Assembly: GCA_004802725.1 (NCBI GenBank)
Contig: SGPM01000002.1
Coordinates: 189,873-253,872, forward strand
Direction of reading: 5' to 3'
Origin: Antrodiella citrinella
Taxonomy: Eukaryota > Basidiomycota > Agaricomycetes > Polyporales > Steccherinaceae
Length of the DNA stretch: 64,000 nt
Shown here one piece after another: positions 23,801 through 36,431 of the stretch; position 1 is the first letter of the stretch; every line of letters begins with the position of its first letter. A model generated the notes under the pieces. It saw only the letters and a program-made list of their open reading frames with translations, did not search any database and had not been told where the DNA came from. The position numbers and the translations under genes were made by a program.

Positions 23801-26800
23801 ATCTTATGGTTCGTAAGGGCTCGTCGCAGAATGTGATGGTTTTCCCCAACTCAGACTACGACAATGACGCATTTTCCGTGTCGAACAACGTGTACACCTT
23901 CACACACAAGGCTTTTGGTGCCGACATGCTTCGTTATTCCGGTAACTTTGGCCAGAATTGGACCGCGTGGGAGAACTGGCAAGATACGACGACACTGAAC
24001 GCGAGTGTCTTCTCCGGAAAGTCGGTTTTCTGGGACGGTAACCATGTGATGGTTCAATGTAAGCCATAGTCTTCAACGTCCTGAATATCTGACTGACGCG
24101 TCGTTCTAAGATTGGAGTGAAGCAGCCCTTTCCTCGACTCATATCGTGCACGCCGATCACGGCTACTCTCAAGCTCGTCGCGTCCCTCAACTCCTCGCTC
24201 GTGGTCCCTTCAATCAGTGGGGTTTCGATCAGGGTATTTCTGCTCAGATGGAGCAGAACGCCGACGGCAAGTGGGAGTTGGAAATCATGTCTACCTGGCC
24301 TGCCTACGTTCAGCTCAACGTATGGGGTTATGACGATTACTACTACGGTGATGTCGACGGTGACGGTGTTTTGGATCGTCTGCCTCCCAACACGCAAGCC
24401 CCGAACTACGTGAACATGTCCGCTCCTCCACACCCTCATCTAGCCTGGGCCCTCCTTATCGACGACTCTACGATGACCTGGTCTTTGGAACCTCGCGGTG
24501 AATCCGCCGTCGGTGCGATCATGTACGCCTTGCTGCTCTCCATCCCTCTGGTTACTGGTGTCCTCGCCGTTGTGCTCTTCATGTGGTCGTTCTACGGTAT
24601 CAGGTACAACAAGTGGGGTGTCAAGCCCAAGGCGAATCATTCGTACTCTATCCTCGGTCTCGGAAACAAGTCGAAGACCAACGTCAGCGACTCTGGACAC
24701 GTCTCAGAGAAAATGTTCGGTGGTCACAAGCACAGTAACGAGATCATTGGATGGCCCGAAGACAAGAACAAGCGTCGTAAAGTTCTTATTGCGACGCTCG
24801 AGTACGAGATTATCGATTGGAAACTCAAGGTCAAGATTGGTGGTCTTGGTGTCATGTCGTCGCTCATGGGTAAGGCCATGACGGATGTCGATCTCGTCTG
24901 GGTCATTCCCAAGGTGAAGGATATCGAGTACCCTCCCGGTGATCCTGCCGAGCCTATCGAGGTTATTATCTTTGGCGAGCCCTACCTGATCGAGGTCGAG
25001 ACTCACGTCCTCGACAACATCACCTACGTTATCCTCGACAGCCCTGTCTTCCGTGCCCAGACCAAAGCTGATCCCTATCCCGCTCGCATGGACGATCTCT
25101 CCTCTGCCATCTTCTACTCGACTTGGAACCAAGCTATTGCCGCTACCGTCCGACGTTTCCCTCTCATCGATATCTACCACGTCAACGATTACCACGGTGC
25201 CCTCGTCCCCATCTACCTCTTGCCTAAGGTTCTCCCCGTCTGTCTGTCGCTTCACAACGCCGAGTTCCAGGGTCTCTGGCCTCTGCGGACGAAGGAAGAG
25301 ATGAAGGAAGTTTGCTCGGCGTTCAACATCAGCAAGGAGCACTGTACGAAGTACGTGCAGTTCGGTAACACGTTCAATTTGCTGCACGCCGCCGCATCCT
25401 TCATCTCGGTTCATCAGAAGAGTATCGGTGTTGCCGGTGTCTCCGACAAGTACGGTAAACGTTCGTGGGCTCGTTACCCCGCTCTTTGGACTCTCAAGCA
25501 CGTAGATTCGCTGCCGAACCCGGATCCTACGGATATCGCGGCGCTTGACGAGAACCCCATCGCGCTCAAGGAGATCAAGATTGACCAGGTTGCGGAGAGC
25601 GAACGGCCAGAGCACAAGAGGCAGGCGCAGGAATGGGCGAACCTCAAGCAAGACCCGAACGCGGATCTTTTCGTGTTCGTCGGTCGTTGGTCGAAACAGA
25701 AGGGTGTCGATGTCATCGCCGATGTCATGCCTTCATTGTACGTGCTTGCTTTTTTCGCGTTGTTTCATATTCTGACTTTGCTCGCATAGGCTCGAGAAAC
25801 GTCCTTCCATTCAGTTGGTTTGTGTCGGTCCCGTCATTGATTTGTACGGTCGTTTCGCTGCGGAGAAGCTTGCTCGTCTCATGGAGCTCTACCCGGATCG
25901 TGTCTACTCCAAACCCGAGTTCACCGCTCTCCCGCCCTACCTATTCTCCGGTGCTGATTTCGCGCTGATTCCCTCGCGTGATGAGCCTTTCGGTTTGGTC
26001 GCTGTCGAATTCGGTAGGAAGGGTGCTCTAGGTGTTGGTTCTCGTCTCGGTGGTCTCGGTTTGATGCCTGGTTGGGTATGCATACTCTCTCATGTGTTTG
26101 TGATTTCGTTGCTGAAGATTGTGTCATGCAGTGGTTCCCTGTTGAATCCACATCTGCGGAACATATGATGTCGCAGTTGACGAAGACCGTCAAGATGGCT
26201 CTCAAGTCTACCGAAGAAGAGCGAGCTATGCTCCGTGCGCGTTCGGCCGTCCAGCGTTTCCCTGTTGTCGAATGGCGTCAACGTATGGAAGACTTCCACA
26301 AGCGTAGTATCGCTGCCAGTCGAGGTATTGCCGGGTCTAACGCATGGCGTACCGAGGATTGCGATGGCGGAGCTAATGGACGACCTATCGAGGAACACGA
26401 CGATTGGAATCCCGAGTTCCAGGCTTACCCTTCGCAACCGGCTTGGGACAGCAGGAGCATCAACGACCGCAACAGTACCGCCAGCTCCCCTGGTCAATGG
26501 ACACCCGGCCTCACGCCCACCGGCGAGCTCCTCCCTCCTCAGCTTGGCGATGATCGTCGCGGATCTTTCAGTACCGATGTCTCGGACAACGAGGGCGACT
26601 ACTTCGCGCCGGATCGGACATCTACGGCACAGCCAAGTCACAACTACGGGAACTTCTTGGAGAAGGCGAACAAGACCATCGCGAGAGACCAGAAGCATGC
26701 GCCAGATCCGTTCTTGGATGCTGCGCCGTCACGGCCCTTCGGTGCTCACTCGCGCGTCTCGTCTGTGGAATCTATCGCTTCGATCGTCACGGAGAAACAG

Positions 26801-28797
26801 GACTCCCCGCTGAATAAAGCCATTGCTTCGGTATGCACGAGCTACTTGCTCTTCTTTCATGCTTAACTGACCGAGGATTGCTTTACAGTTCACGGATGCC
26901 GATGGTGGTGTTGCTCAAGAGTTCGTCCAGAAACTGCAAGGCCTCAACTCGCACAATTCCAAGGGCGAACTGTCCATCGACAAGTACTTGCAGAAGAGTG
27001 AAGAGGCCTTCTTCGACAAGGTGAAGAAAGACAAACTGTCCAGCGCTGCCAGTGTCCGGTCATCACAACGAGACTCGATCTGGGGAACGCCTGCACCTTC
27101 GACGTTCGATCATTCACGGCCTGGTTGTACGTTATCACGGTTCAGTCTGTTTCACGATTCTGACAAATTTCTCTTTCAGCACCTGTTGGAAGCACCTTTG
27201 CGCCTGGTCAAGATGGTTACAGCGGTCCCCTGCCTAACGAGAACGGTGACGTCGTCATGACTGGTATACAGATCGCCATGTCTCGCGAAGTCTTCAGCTG
27301 GCCCATCTACACCATCGTCATCGCCGCTGGCCAAATGCTCAGCGCCACGAGTTTCCAGATTACCCTGCTCTCTGGTCAGAATTGGCAGACGAATACTGAG
27401 CTGTATGTGCTCGGTGGTGTCTTCCTTGCCGCTTCCGGTGTTTGGTACACTCTTTTCCGTCTCAAGCCTTCAGTATATGTCCTGTCATTGCCATGGTTGT
27501 TCTTCGGTATCGCGTTCATCCTGATCGGCTTGCCGTCCGTCACACCTGCCTTGCATCCGGCTCACGATGCATTGACAAGCGCGGCGACGTGGGCTTACGC
27601 TATCGCGTCTGCTGCTGCGTTCTGTTTCTTCGGTCTCAATTTCGGTGAAGAAGCTGTAAGTCGTTCTTTTGAGTATTTCGTACATCTTTGCTGAACTTGA
27701 TTGTCATAGGGTGCCGCTACGGAAGTGTGGACAATGCGAGCCTGCCTCGTGCAAGGTTCTCAACAGATTTGGGTGGCCGCACTCTGGTATTGGGGTAACT
27801 CCCTCAATGGCTCGCCTCTTGGCACTGTTCCTCCTTGGTGGATCGTCCTCATCGTCTGGCCTCTCGCCGTCATCTCTTTCCTCTTCTCGTACCTCATGCT
27901 CTACGGTCTTCCGGACTATTATCGCCAGACACCGCCAAAGGTTCCCAATTTCTTGAGGACCCTCTTCCGCCGTAAGCTCGTATTGTGGTTCCTGGGGTCC
28001 GAGATTTTGCGTGACTACTGGTTGAGTGGAGTGAGTCAACATAAAAATCTGTGATATGACATTTTACTAACGATCGGCATCCTAGCCTTACGGTCGTAAC
28101 TGGAGTTTCTTGTGGAGTGTACCCATTCCCAAGTGGCAAATATTGCTGCTCGTCATCACGTTCTTCATCGTTATTTGGGCTCTCATGATGGGTATCCTGA
28201 CGTGGCTCAGCAAGACACATACGTGGTTGCTTCCCGTCTTCGCTGTCGGCCTCGGTGCGCCTCGTTGGTGTCAGGTGAGATTTACTCTATTTTCTTCTGC
28301 TGTTCGTTTTACTGATATCGATGGATGTTGTAGATGCTCTGGGGAACGTCGTCGCTCGCCTTGTACATTCCATGGGCCGGCTCAGGTGGTCCATACTTAG
28401 GCATTTCACTATGGCTCTGGCTCGGTGTCCTGGACGCCATTCAGGGTGTCGGCCTGGGTATGATCCTGCTCCAAACCCTCTCTCGTCTGCACGTGTGCGC
28501 CACCCTCGCGTTCGCCCAGATCATTGGATCCATTTGCGTGATGGTCGCTCGTGCTACCGCTCCCAATCGTATCGGACCCGAGAGTGTGTTCCCCGATGCC
28601 GCAAAATGGGACTTCCAGGACGGTTTGAAGGGAAGCCCATTGGCTTCTGCACCTTTCTGGGTAGCCATGATTTGCCAGATTGTTATCGTCATTGGATACT
28701 TCTGGTTCTACCGCAAGGAACAACTTGGTATGTTATCACTGTTCGGCGTTCTATATTGCGTTGGCTCACTCTGTTTTGTCCTACAGCGCGTCCATGA
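20890..28797 (+). CDS. AGS1: Alpha-1,3-glucan synthase
   Basis: Ags enzymes are plasma-membrane proteins that make cell-wall alpha-1,3-glucan from intracellular UDP/ADP-glucose. About 17 exons encode roughly 2,340 residues, the normal size. Order: a signal peptide ([18 protein letters not shown]), an extracellular GH13 amylase-like transglycosylase domain with [14 protein letters not shown] and YITGEVTGG supplying the nucleophile and acid regions, a beta-rich linker, one membrane span ([20 protein letters not shown]), a cytosolic GT5 glycogen-synthase-like domain with [18 protein letters not shown] and later [13 protein letters not shown] and [16 protein letters not shown], a disordered segment, and a C-terminal multi-span region thought to export the chain. 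The start ACCATGAGG at 20890 fits a signal peptide. The last exon (28787-28797) is only 11 bases: KEQLARP then TGA. The much longer unspliced frame to 29008 is rejected. Confidence 0.95.
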
Positions 28798-29293
28798 TTA
28801 CGACAGTTACCCCTTAGACCCCTATCGCCACCCTGCACCACTGATAGATACAAGAAGCAGCAACATGCATGCGTACGCATTACGGACTTATACATTATCA
28901 TCTTTTGCCCGGGATATCTCAGACGACGGACTCAATTACTATTACCTACGGACATATGTATCTCAGACCTTTCCAGACTTGGTATTTCTCAATCTCTCGG
29001 ATTCGTAACTAAACACACTCGCTACTCTGTCGTCGTTTCGTCGTTCGTCTTTTTTTCGTAGTATCATAGCAATCATCACATTAGTTGGGTAGGGCAGGAA
29101 CCTGTGAATATCAATGGTGTCGTTCTGCGCGTTGACATGAGAAAGAGATGATACAGACTGCGTGATTCTACTTGAAGAGAGATGACCACAGTATCGCGTT
29201 AGGGAGCGAAGCAACAGATGGTGTTGCGAAACTACAGAAAGTCCTGGACACCTAAATATTCTCGTGCTAAATCCTTCCAGGATCCTCAATCCT
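28798..29293. other. Convergent 3' region between AGS1 and LCB4
   Basis: About 500 bases between two stop codons of convergent genes; expected to hold both 3' untranslated regions and polyadenylation sites. No gene was recognised. Confidence 0.5.
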
Positions 29294-31283
29294 TCAAGTC
29301 GAAGACGTAGATTGTGTGAAATTTGGATAGTAGGCTCCATACGGACTCAGAGTCCGAGCAAGGCCATGATGGACCTCTACTTGAAACGGTTCAAACGGAA
29401 AGGCTTCGCCGTCTACAGACAGACAGCTCCGTGTCGAAAGAGGTTCTATACGATACGCCTCCGCTTTAAAGTAGTGTTCCTGCGTTTGAAGGTTGAGAAT
29501 TGAGGATGCGCGTAAGCATAGGTACGACACTCACTTGTGGATGCCAGTAATGCTCGCCATCGACCGCCCCGTCCATGGAAGCGAGCAACTGTTTGCGTGT
29601 GATCTAGACGAACATTTATTTCAGTTTAATGGGTTTCCCGTGGATATATGGCTGGCTTACACGCTCTTGTACAATTACATCGATGAACCCGTCATCTGGC
29701 AACGACGTTGGGAACTGCATCAAGTCTTTGCTGACGTACGGTCCTTTCCCTGCATACACGAACAGGGTGGGCTTGTCGACGCTGATCCATCCGTCTTCTT
29801 CATGGTCGACACCAGCATACTTCAGGGGCGGTAGAGACGACACGGTGGAACCTCCGTTCGCTATGAGCGAATGCTCGGTCGCCGGGACTGGTTGTATGGT
29901 GTCTGAAGAAGATGCTTCGAGGGCTCGTGAGCGGGCCTCCTTGAAGGTTTTGTATATCTCGTTCTTGTCTAAATGGGCGACCTTGATTTGGATCTTGATG
30001 GGACATGCTCTGCGTCTGATGAGGCCTGTGAGGTAGCCAACTACAAAACGGCTGTAGAGAAATAGTTGAGCTAACATCAGGACTTCACCCAATATGACGA
30101 TCACAAACCCGCTTCCAAGGAACCTGAGATGCTCAGTCCAGATGTCTAGTTCAGCCATAAGGCCGACGCATTGACTCATGAAGGAAAGAACCCTCGTGTC
30201 GCCTTGCGTGAAGGAGAACAGGTCGATTTTCATCGGTCGCCCTGAACATACCATGAGTCCAGGAAAGGTGAGGGAAACGATGGCCCGTAAACACGTACCC
30301 TTCACTACATTCAACGCGGCAGCCGAGACGTCTGCGCCTTCCTAGCAAACCGCTTCAGTCCAGATACTGACGCACACACATGTAGGCACTTATCTCACCT
30401 CAAGACCAAGCAGGTTCAGAGAGAAACCGTTTCCAGACCCCGCAGGTATCTGAGCAATTGGTATACGAAGTGCATTCATGGGATCCTTATGTTTAGCGAA
30501 TCCGTTCAGAACTTCATGTACCAGACCGTCGCCGGACATCACTGCAACCGCGTCATATGCGTCTAATGACATGTCTCGTGCGATTTCTGTAGCATGGCCG
30601 CGTGATGTGGTATCTATAGGATTGTGAGGTACAGTACATGATTGGGGGACATGCAGGAGCGTGCTTACAAGTGACATCCAGAATACACCGAGCCGCACGA
30701 AAAAGTGGCTCGACCTTTTGCTTGAACAACTGCACGGCTTTGCCCTGCAATGATCACAAGTCAAACACCAATTGACTATCGTAGGAGCCGATACACATAC
30801 AGGTCCGCTGTGAGGGTTCACCAATACTTTCACGCGTCTGGGAGTCTGCGGGCCTTCAGCCATTTCCTTAGTCCCTCTCTAAACCCTCGCACGAAAACAC
30901 AACAACACACCTTTGTACGAATGCTGCGTTAGCGTATTGATGAAGTTCGCAACAGCCTCTGTCTGAGCTTCTTCCACCTCTGTCACCAAATGAACCAACA
31001 CGAGCTTCGTCGCCTTCTTCCTCGTGCCCCTCTTCGCAAGCACCGAAATCTCCAGTGAACCATTCACGTATTCGCTCCAGACGACATTGCGGTAAGGGAC
31101 TTGGACGTCCTGCCACTCTGCACCAAATGACGCGTCGATATGTTGTTTAAAGGGGATATTGCGTTATGTGGGCTCACCTTCCCCTTGCCGTTGCACGCGT
31201 AGGGAGTCGTCGGTGAGAGTCAAGGTAGAAGAACGACCTTTGGAGGTGATCGTGATCTGCTGACCAGCTGTATGGGAGGCCAT
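29294..31283 (-). CDS. LCB4: Sphingoid long-chain base kinase (sphingosine kinase, Lcb4-like)
   Basis: The enzyme phosphorylates sphingoid bases to long-chain base phosphates, controlling sphingolipid flux and stress signalling at membranes. From the ATG at 31283 (MASHTAGQQITITSKG) several exons join through VLVNPHSGPGKAVQLFKQKV, the lipid-kinase phosphate-binding loop; YDAVAVMSGDGLVHEVLNGF, where SGDG is the version of the GGDG motif found in sphingosine kinases; QIPAGSGNGFSLNLLG; FMSQCVGLMAELDIWTEHL; and the C-terminal FPFEPFQVEVHHGLA, which matches the family's last conserved block. The frame ending near 29616 is an unspliced reading: donor GTAAGC after VIVQER and acceptor TCTAG restore ITRKQLLASMDGAV and two further exons to a TGA at 29294. 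Length is about 500 residues. It is convergent with AGS1 and divergent from the methyltransferase gene. Confidence 0.9.
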
Positions 31284-31607
31284 TAGGACAGAACTCGGAG
31301 TCTGAACAACTTGCCAAGCTGGTTGAACTTCACAATCCCGTGGAAGTCTAATATTGATGTGAGGTGAGTGCGGCTTACCTCAACATACGCGGTGACAAAT
31401 TCCGATCACTCTTCATTCTACGTACGAGGCAAACTACAACTCCTCCAACCAGAACTTTCGAAATCATACGACGTCCTGTGCATTGGATCTGGCGGTACCG
31501 GTGCTATGTATATCTTTGTCTACTCAATGATTTATAGAACCCTTTTAGTTATCAGATTCCCTTCGGACCAACGGCCGAAGTCGTAAATGAGCTCATGAGC
31601 ACACAAC
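31284..31607. other. Divergent region between LCB4 and the methyltransferase gene
   Basis: About 320 bases. A plus-strand open stretch at about 31368-31510, without an ATG, would read SYDVLCIGSGGTGAM, which resembles a dinucleotide-binding turn. It has no start, ends soon after and joins nothing in frame, so I do not call a gene. It could be a gene relic or 5' leader. Confidence 0.35.
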
Positions 31608-31712
31608 ATGCGTCTATACCATGGAGTCAAACCCTTTATTAGGACCAAGACCACACACCATCTCAAGTTCAACTTGATCTCGATACGTCTCTTTCATTCC
31701 AGCACGTCGACT

Positions 31713-32799
31713 ATGGCTGTACCGGTACACAAGATCGCGCAGGAGGGGTTCGGGACAGGAACGAATGAGTTGTACGATCGGTGCGTACTCTTTCAATCAT
31801 GTGGCGTTGTGGACTAGCAGCTCATCGCGACAATCGTCTTCATCTGTACAGTGCTCGTCCGTCGTACCAATCCGTTGTTCTCTCCCACATCCGCAAGACC
31901 GTACGGGGAAGCCAACCCCTAAACATCGTCGAGTGAGTCTTGTCCCTTTGAGCAAAATGCGCAGATGTCTTGATGCTGGTCGTGCAGGCTTGGTGCGGGG
32001 ACGGGTATCTTCACCCGCGCTTTGTTCGCACATCCCGAATGGAAAGACTCCGTCGCCCATTTGCGCGCTGTCGAGCCTAGCGAAGGCATGCGCGACGTGT
32101 TCGTCAAGACCGTGCAGGACTCGCGTGCATCTGCAGTCGAGGGCACGTTCGAGCACACGAATGTAGAAGACGGTTGGGCCGATCTAGTGGTCATCGCCCA
32201 GGTAAAGTTGTTTGACTCGATGCTCCACATTATCAGGCCATACTGAGTGGATGTGCTATTTATGTAGGCGTTCCATTGGTGTCCTGATTATGATAAGGCA
32301 AGCGCAGAGTTTGCGCGGATCCTTAAGCCGAACGGTATAGTTGTATTGGTCTGGAACCTAGAAGACAGGTTAGTACTCAGTCTCAAGTGCACGTCTAACC
32401 GGACTTCAAGCTAATCCAAACGTTCTCTCGTCTCACAGAGAAGGCGCCCAATGGGTCGCCCAACTTCGCGACACCTACGAGAAATTCGAGAACGGCACCC
32501 CGCAATTCCGCCTGGACCTCTGGCGCGCCACCTTCACCACGCCCTCCTACACCGCCAACTTCGAGCCTCCCAAAGAGGAAAAGTGGAAGTGGACGCTGCA
32601 AGCGACGCGCGACTTGGTCGTGGACCGCGTCTCGAGCAAGAGCTACGTCGCTATCTTGCCAGACGCAACGAAAGAGCAGGTCCAGAAGGATGTGAAGACC
32701 ATCGTGGATCGGGGAGATGGGTTGGTGTGGGTGGAGAAGGAAAAGGGTGTGTTTGAGTGGCCTTACTACACGCTTGCGGTTACGTGGAACAAGAAGTAG
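31713..32799 (+). CDS. SAM-dependent methyltransferase (Methyltransf_11-type, Crg1/Tmt1-like)
   Basis: A class I methyltransferase of the fungal family often annotated as trans-aconitate or Crg1-like. Exons join to MAVPVHKIAQEGFGTGTNEL, then LNIVELGAGTGIFTRAL (SAM motif I), RAVEPSEGMRD (acidic loop binding the ribose), DLVVIAQAFHWC (motif with the usual AxAxHW pattern) and KPNGIVVLVWNLED (post-motif III). The size, about 285 residues, is typical. The substrate cannot be read from sequence. The start at 31713 matches the family; an in-frame ATG at 31608 would add 35 residues that are basic and lack acidic residues (see findings). It is convergent with the DPP1 gene, with 266 bases between stops. 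Confidence 0.85.
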
Positions 32800-33065
32800 T
32801 AGTGTGGCAAAGGAAGGTGCTTAAAGTAAGAGGATACTCTTGCTAAGAATTGTGTACCAGTGGATCCGCTGTGTTGAGGCGATAGAACCTCAAGTGATTT
32901 TTAAATGTATACGAACTCTTCACGAAATAGAGAAGTGCTTACTTTATCTTTGGCGCTGTCATACTCTGAGCACAAGTGAAGCGTAGCAGAAAGTGAATCG
33001 AACAAGTGGTATAAAGATACAGATGGCATGGGTGGAAGTCACGGATACCAGTGATGCAATTAGAA

Positions 33066-34645
33066 TCACGTATTTCTCGTAAGATCAATATCCTCCGAGT
33101 CACTCCACACAGGAACCTCGTGCCTCTCATCCTTCGACACAGTTCCACGAGGTACTTCTAAATCCACAACTTCGTCGTCACGGTCACCGAGCAGGGTATC
33201 TCTGTAACCTCCCGCCCGGGGGTTGAGCGTACTAGCATCGTACCGCTCGCGACTACTATTATCGGGATTCTGGTGCAGAGGCAGAGACAAGCCTTGTGTT
33301 GATTTGGTCCGAGGGAAGTAAGGGTGGTGGGAGTATGGCGCCGCCAGGGAGGGGTAGTACTGTCGGTATGAGAAGTAAGACATTACAAGGCCGAGGATAG
33401 CCCCGGCTGTGACGTCTTGCCAGTGATCTAGAAAGAAGCTCAGGTCATAAGCTCAAAGGCCATGTCATAGTACGTACGACGATAATCCATCGTACGAGAT
33501 ATCGCTACGAGAGTTGCACCTGCCAATGGCGTTATGGCGATCCAAGCTTTAGGCTGATATGAAGTCAGTCCGGTGTTTATGGTGTTGGTATCTGGATGAA
33601 ACTGACCGCATGACCGCGATTATCAAATAGGTGCAACTTCCCAGCGAGGTAAAACGACAAGAAGCCTAGTCCGGCGAATGATACTACGACGGCAAGTGTA
33701 AGTTGAAAGCAAATACGCCACTGTGATTGACGTACGACTTGCGTGTCCACTCGGGAAACTACGCCAACCGTCGTGCAGGATAGGGCCAACAGCTCGGGTA
33801 CAAATGGCCACGCTGGAGAGCCCGAACGGTGGATCAGCAGCACCCGCCTGTGGTATACATCGCGCAATTACATCTATGGTGGGAGCAACTTATGAGCGCA
33901 TATCCTGCAACGCTGAATCAAAGAGGCTGTTACCAGGACGGGGTCTTCCAACCGTGAGTTTGACGATTTGTGTAATTGAGCCGGTGAGTGATAGCCCTAG
34001 GAGCACTGAGAATACAAGTGATCAGCATGCACAAATTCGTGCAGCAATAGCATATTGTGCTCACATCCAAGGAGACCGTTGTGGAGATCCCACCACGCCC
34101 GCACAGTAAGCAGGTTCACACACCCTTGTAGGATAGCAGGAGATGCTACGGCAATGACATACAGTGCCCAATCCTGTCACGATGATCAACTTCGGTTTCA
34201 GTACGACAGATTTCGGAGAATTATAACGATGCGCGACGTACAGGTACACGTTCGTGGACAGCATATCTGTGTGGAAAGTATCAAATATGAGGTCGCAGAT
34301 CAGGAACGTTGGAAGCCACGTCGGAAGAACAAGGTGTAAGTACTTACGGATGTCTCAGTGACGTATCCTCCAATGAGAACTCTCTCTTGTACCCCGGTAT
34401 GTTGTTCAGTGCCCCGAATAACGCACTGAGAAACAAATCAGTACCAGGTTTGGCGTGCCATGCAGGAAATATGGGTCCTACACTAGGACAATTGAGAGGA
34501 TCCTAGTTACGCTTTGGGTCAGATGCATCGCCCGGGATAATTTGGTTGAATGGACTCACCAATCGGGTGCATATGCTACGACCGACCTCCAGAGCATCCT
34601 GCGATTGCGCGGGGCAGGCAGTGAGCTCAGGCTGCCTGGAGCCAT
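33066..34645 (-). CDS. DPP1: PAP2-family lipid phosphatase (diacylglycerol pyrophosphate phosphatase-like)
   Basis: Dpp1/Lpp1 enzymes are six-span membrane phosphatases that dephosphorylate diacylglycerol pyrophosphate, phosphatidate and related lipids, with the active site outside the cytosol. From the ATG at 34645 (MAPGSLSSLPAPRNRR) exons read through VVAYAPDW, GALNNIPGYKREFSLEDTSL, then the three phosphatase signatures: KLTVGRPRP (motif 1), SFPSGHAS (motif 2) and SRTMDYRHHWQD (motif 3, SRx5Hx3D), all intact. Hydrophobic spans lie between. A hydrophilic, Asp/Arg-rich tail of about 80 residues follows DVTAGAILG. Some exon borders in the first half were read by frame and family pattern only. 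Long-chain base phosphates are also possible substrates, which would fit LCB4 nearby, but that is inference. Confidence 0.85.
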
Positions 34646-35160
34646 TGTGGGGAAAGATTGAAAAGTAGGAAACCACTGCAGTGGTGGGACGGATGAGAGA
34701 GAACGGGGCAGCGGCTACGTACAAATGCTACTGCGGACATTTGATCGGCGTTGGATACGACCAATGCCAAGACTTGTGTGCACGAACATAAACATGAACT
34801 TCTGGTCATGTTCTGACGAAACAAACCATGTCTCATGCTGAGAGAAGACCCCTTGTATATATGCTGTACTGGAGAAGTACAAATGTTGCTACTAGTCTGC
34901 TATACCACTGACTACGCAAGGATTCTCAATGTGGCAGTCCGCCTGATAGCACTGAATAGCCCAAATCGAAACACAACACGACTTGACAAGGAATATAGAC
35001 AAGAGAATCGTAGTAGACGTTGGAACTTATACCATCAGTGACTGTGGCGTAGCGTAAACGTGAAGGAGAGGTCAAATACTGTCAAACACATGCTAGACTA
35101 GTGCGGTGATCTGAGTCGGCGCTTTGCTTTCACTTTCCCTACACGGTACACACGACCACT
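34646..35160. other. Divergent promoter region between DPP1 and the PP4 subunit gene
   Basis: About 515 bases between two divergent start codons. No coding similarity or repeats were noticed; small frames appear random. Confidence 0.4.
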
Positions 35161-36371
35161 ATGACCAAACCGTTTGAATGGAAACCAGGTAAGTCAGACG
35201 TTCTATGTCTAGCAGGACTTGGAAGAATAACTCTGAATGAGTTGGCAGAATACAATTCAGTTGTGGAACAGATAGCAGCCACAGACCAAGTTCAGTGCGT
35301 CGCGCTCGTATTCCATTCGTGAAGAAGTCCTTTGAATAAAGCTCATACGGACTTTGTCTTATCCAGTACAGAATGGGAGCTATTGCGCCACATTATCAAG
35401 GCGAAGATTGACCAAGTGCGTTCTTGGTTCATGTTGCAGACACTCGTAGAACTCACGCCCACTCCTTAGAATATAGCCCTTTACTTGGAGAACCCTCCTC
35501 CGGATGAAACTGTCATGGTACAGGCCGCGTCGATGGGTCTACCTAAGCCTCTACCTATGGGTGGGTTAAAGCTTCCACCGTTCGCGCCCCGTATACGACT
35601 GGAGGGCAATCCGAATGAGGCTCCGAAACACAACTTAAGCCCGGACGAAGCGAAGGCGTTCAGGGAGGACATATTCAAGTCATTGGACAACCTTGAAGGG
35701 TATGTAGTTCACTCATGCCGTTGTCTATGCGCCGCTGACGACTGATTTTTCTCGGCAGTCCTCCATTTACCATTCAGCGCGTATGCGAGCTCTGCTTGAG
35801 TCCAAAAAAGCACTACAGACATATAGGCAAGTTCCTACGAGCTATCGACAAAGCTCTCCTCGTCACTTCCACATGGGACGCCTTCCCCGTAGTCCCTGCT
35901 GGCTCCAAACCACCGGGCATCACGAACACTTCTATCATGACCGCACTCTCTGCCCCTCCCACACCCATGTTTTCACCTATTCCGTTCCTCCATGGGGATG
36001 CGCGCCGGTCACAGTCTCGCAGTCCACCGCCATCGCCTCTAACGTTAACCGCAATCGGGGCCGGGGGGAGCATGACAATACATGCAGGAAGAATGGAGGG
36101 CGCGGACCAGAAGGTGATAGGGCTAGTGGACGAGTTGGACGATCCCAGCCCGGGTCATCTCAGCGACCATCCTCATCCGCTGAGCTCGACGACGACCGCT
36201 ATGGATACAACAAAGCCGGTGGTGTACAAGAGTTTGGACGACCGGTTTACGAGAGGTGAGGAGCAGGCAGGAAGTGGAGGGGACACGGCAGAAGGAGCGG
36301 GAGAGACGAGTGGGAGTCGTATGGCCGTAGACGAAGAGGGCTCGGACGACAAGGAGAACAAAGCGAGCTGA
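35161..36371 (+). CDS. PSY4: Protein phosphatase 4 core regulatory subunit R2 (PPP4R2/Psy4-like)
   Basis: PPP4R2 targets the PP4 catalytic subunit to DNA-damage substrates such as phosphorylated H2A and functions in the nucleus. The start ATG at 35161 gives MTKPFEWKPEYN after the first splice. Conserved features are VEQIAATDQVQCV, EWELLRHIIKAKID, the central LSPDEAKAFREDIFKSLD and the diagnostic PPFTIQRVCELCLSPKKHY with KFLRAIDKALLVTSTW. These match the PPP4R2 N-terminal helical domain in order. The second half is disordered, Ser/Pro- and acid-rich, as usual, and ends with SDDKENKAS. Length is about 340 residues. The downstream basic-protein gene converges on it, with stops 60 bases apart. 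Confidence 0.88.
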
Positions 36372-36431
36372 CGTGGAGTTCGGTGAGAAGCCCTGACCTA
36401 TAACAATCACGATGCCCGAAGCTGTATTCGA

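Noticed and set aside
24704..25651. Long minus-strand open frame (315 codons) inside the alpha-glucan synthase gene
   Set aside because: It is antisense to the highly conserved GT5 domain, is Asp/Arg/Val-rich as expected from codon-biased antisense, and shows no family similarity.
28787..29008. Longer C-terminus for the alpha-glucan synthase (frame open to 29008)
   Set aside because: The intron 28728-28786 has good signals and its use gives the usual short KEQLxxP end; the unspliced tail has no similarity.
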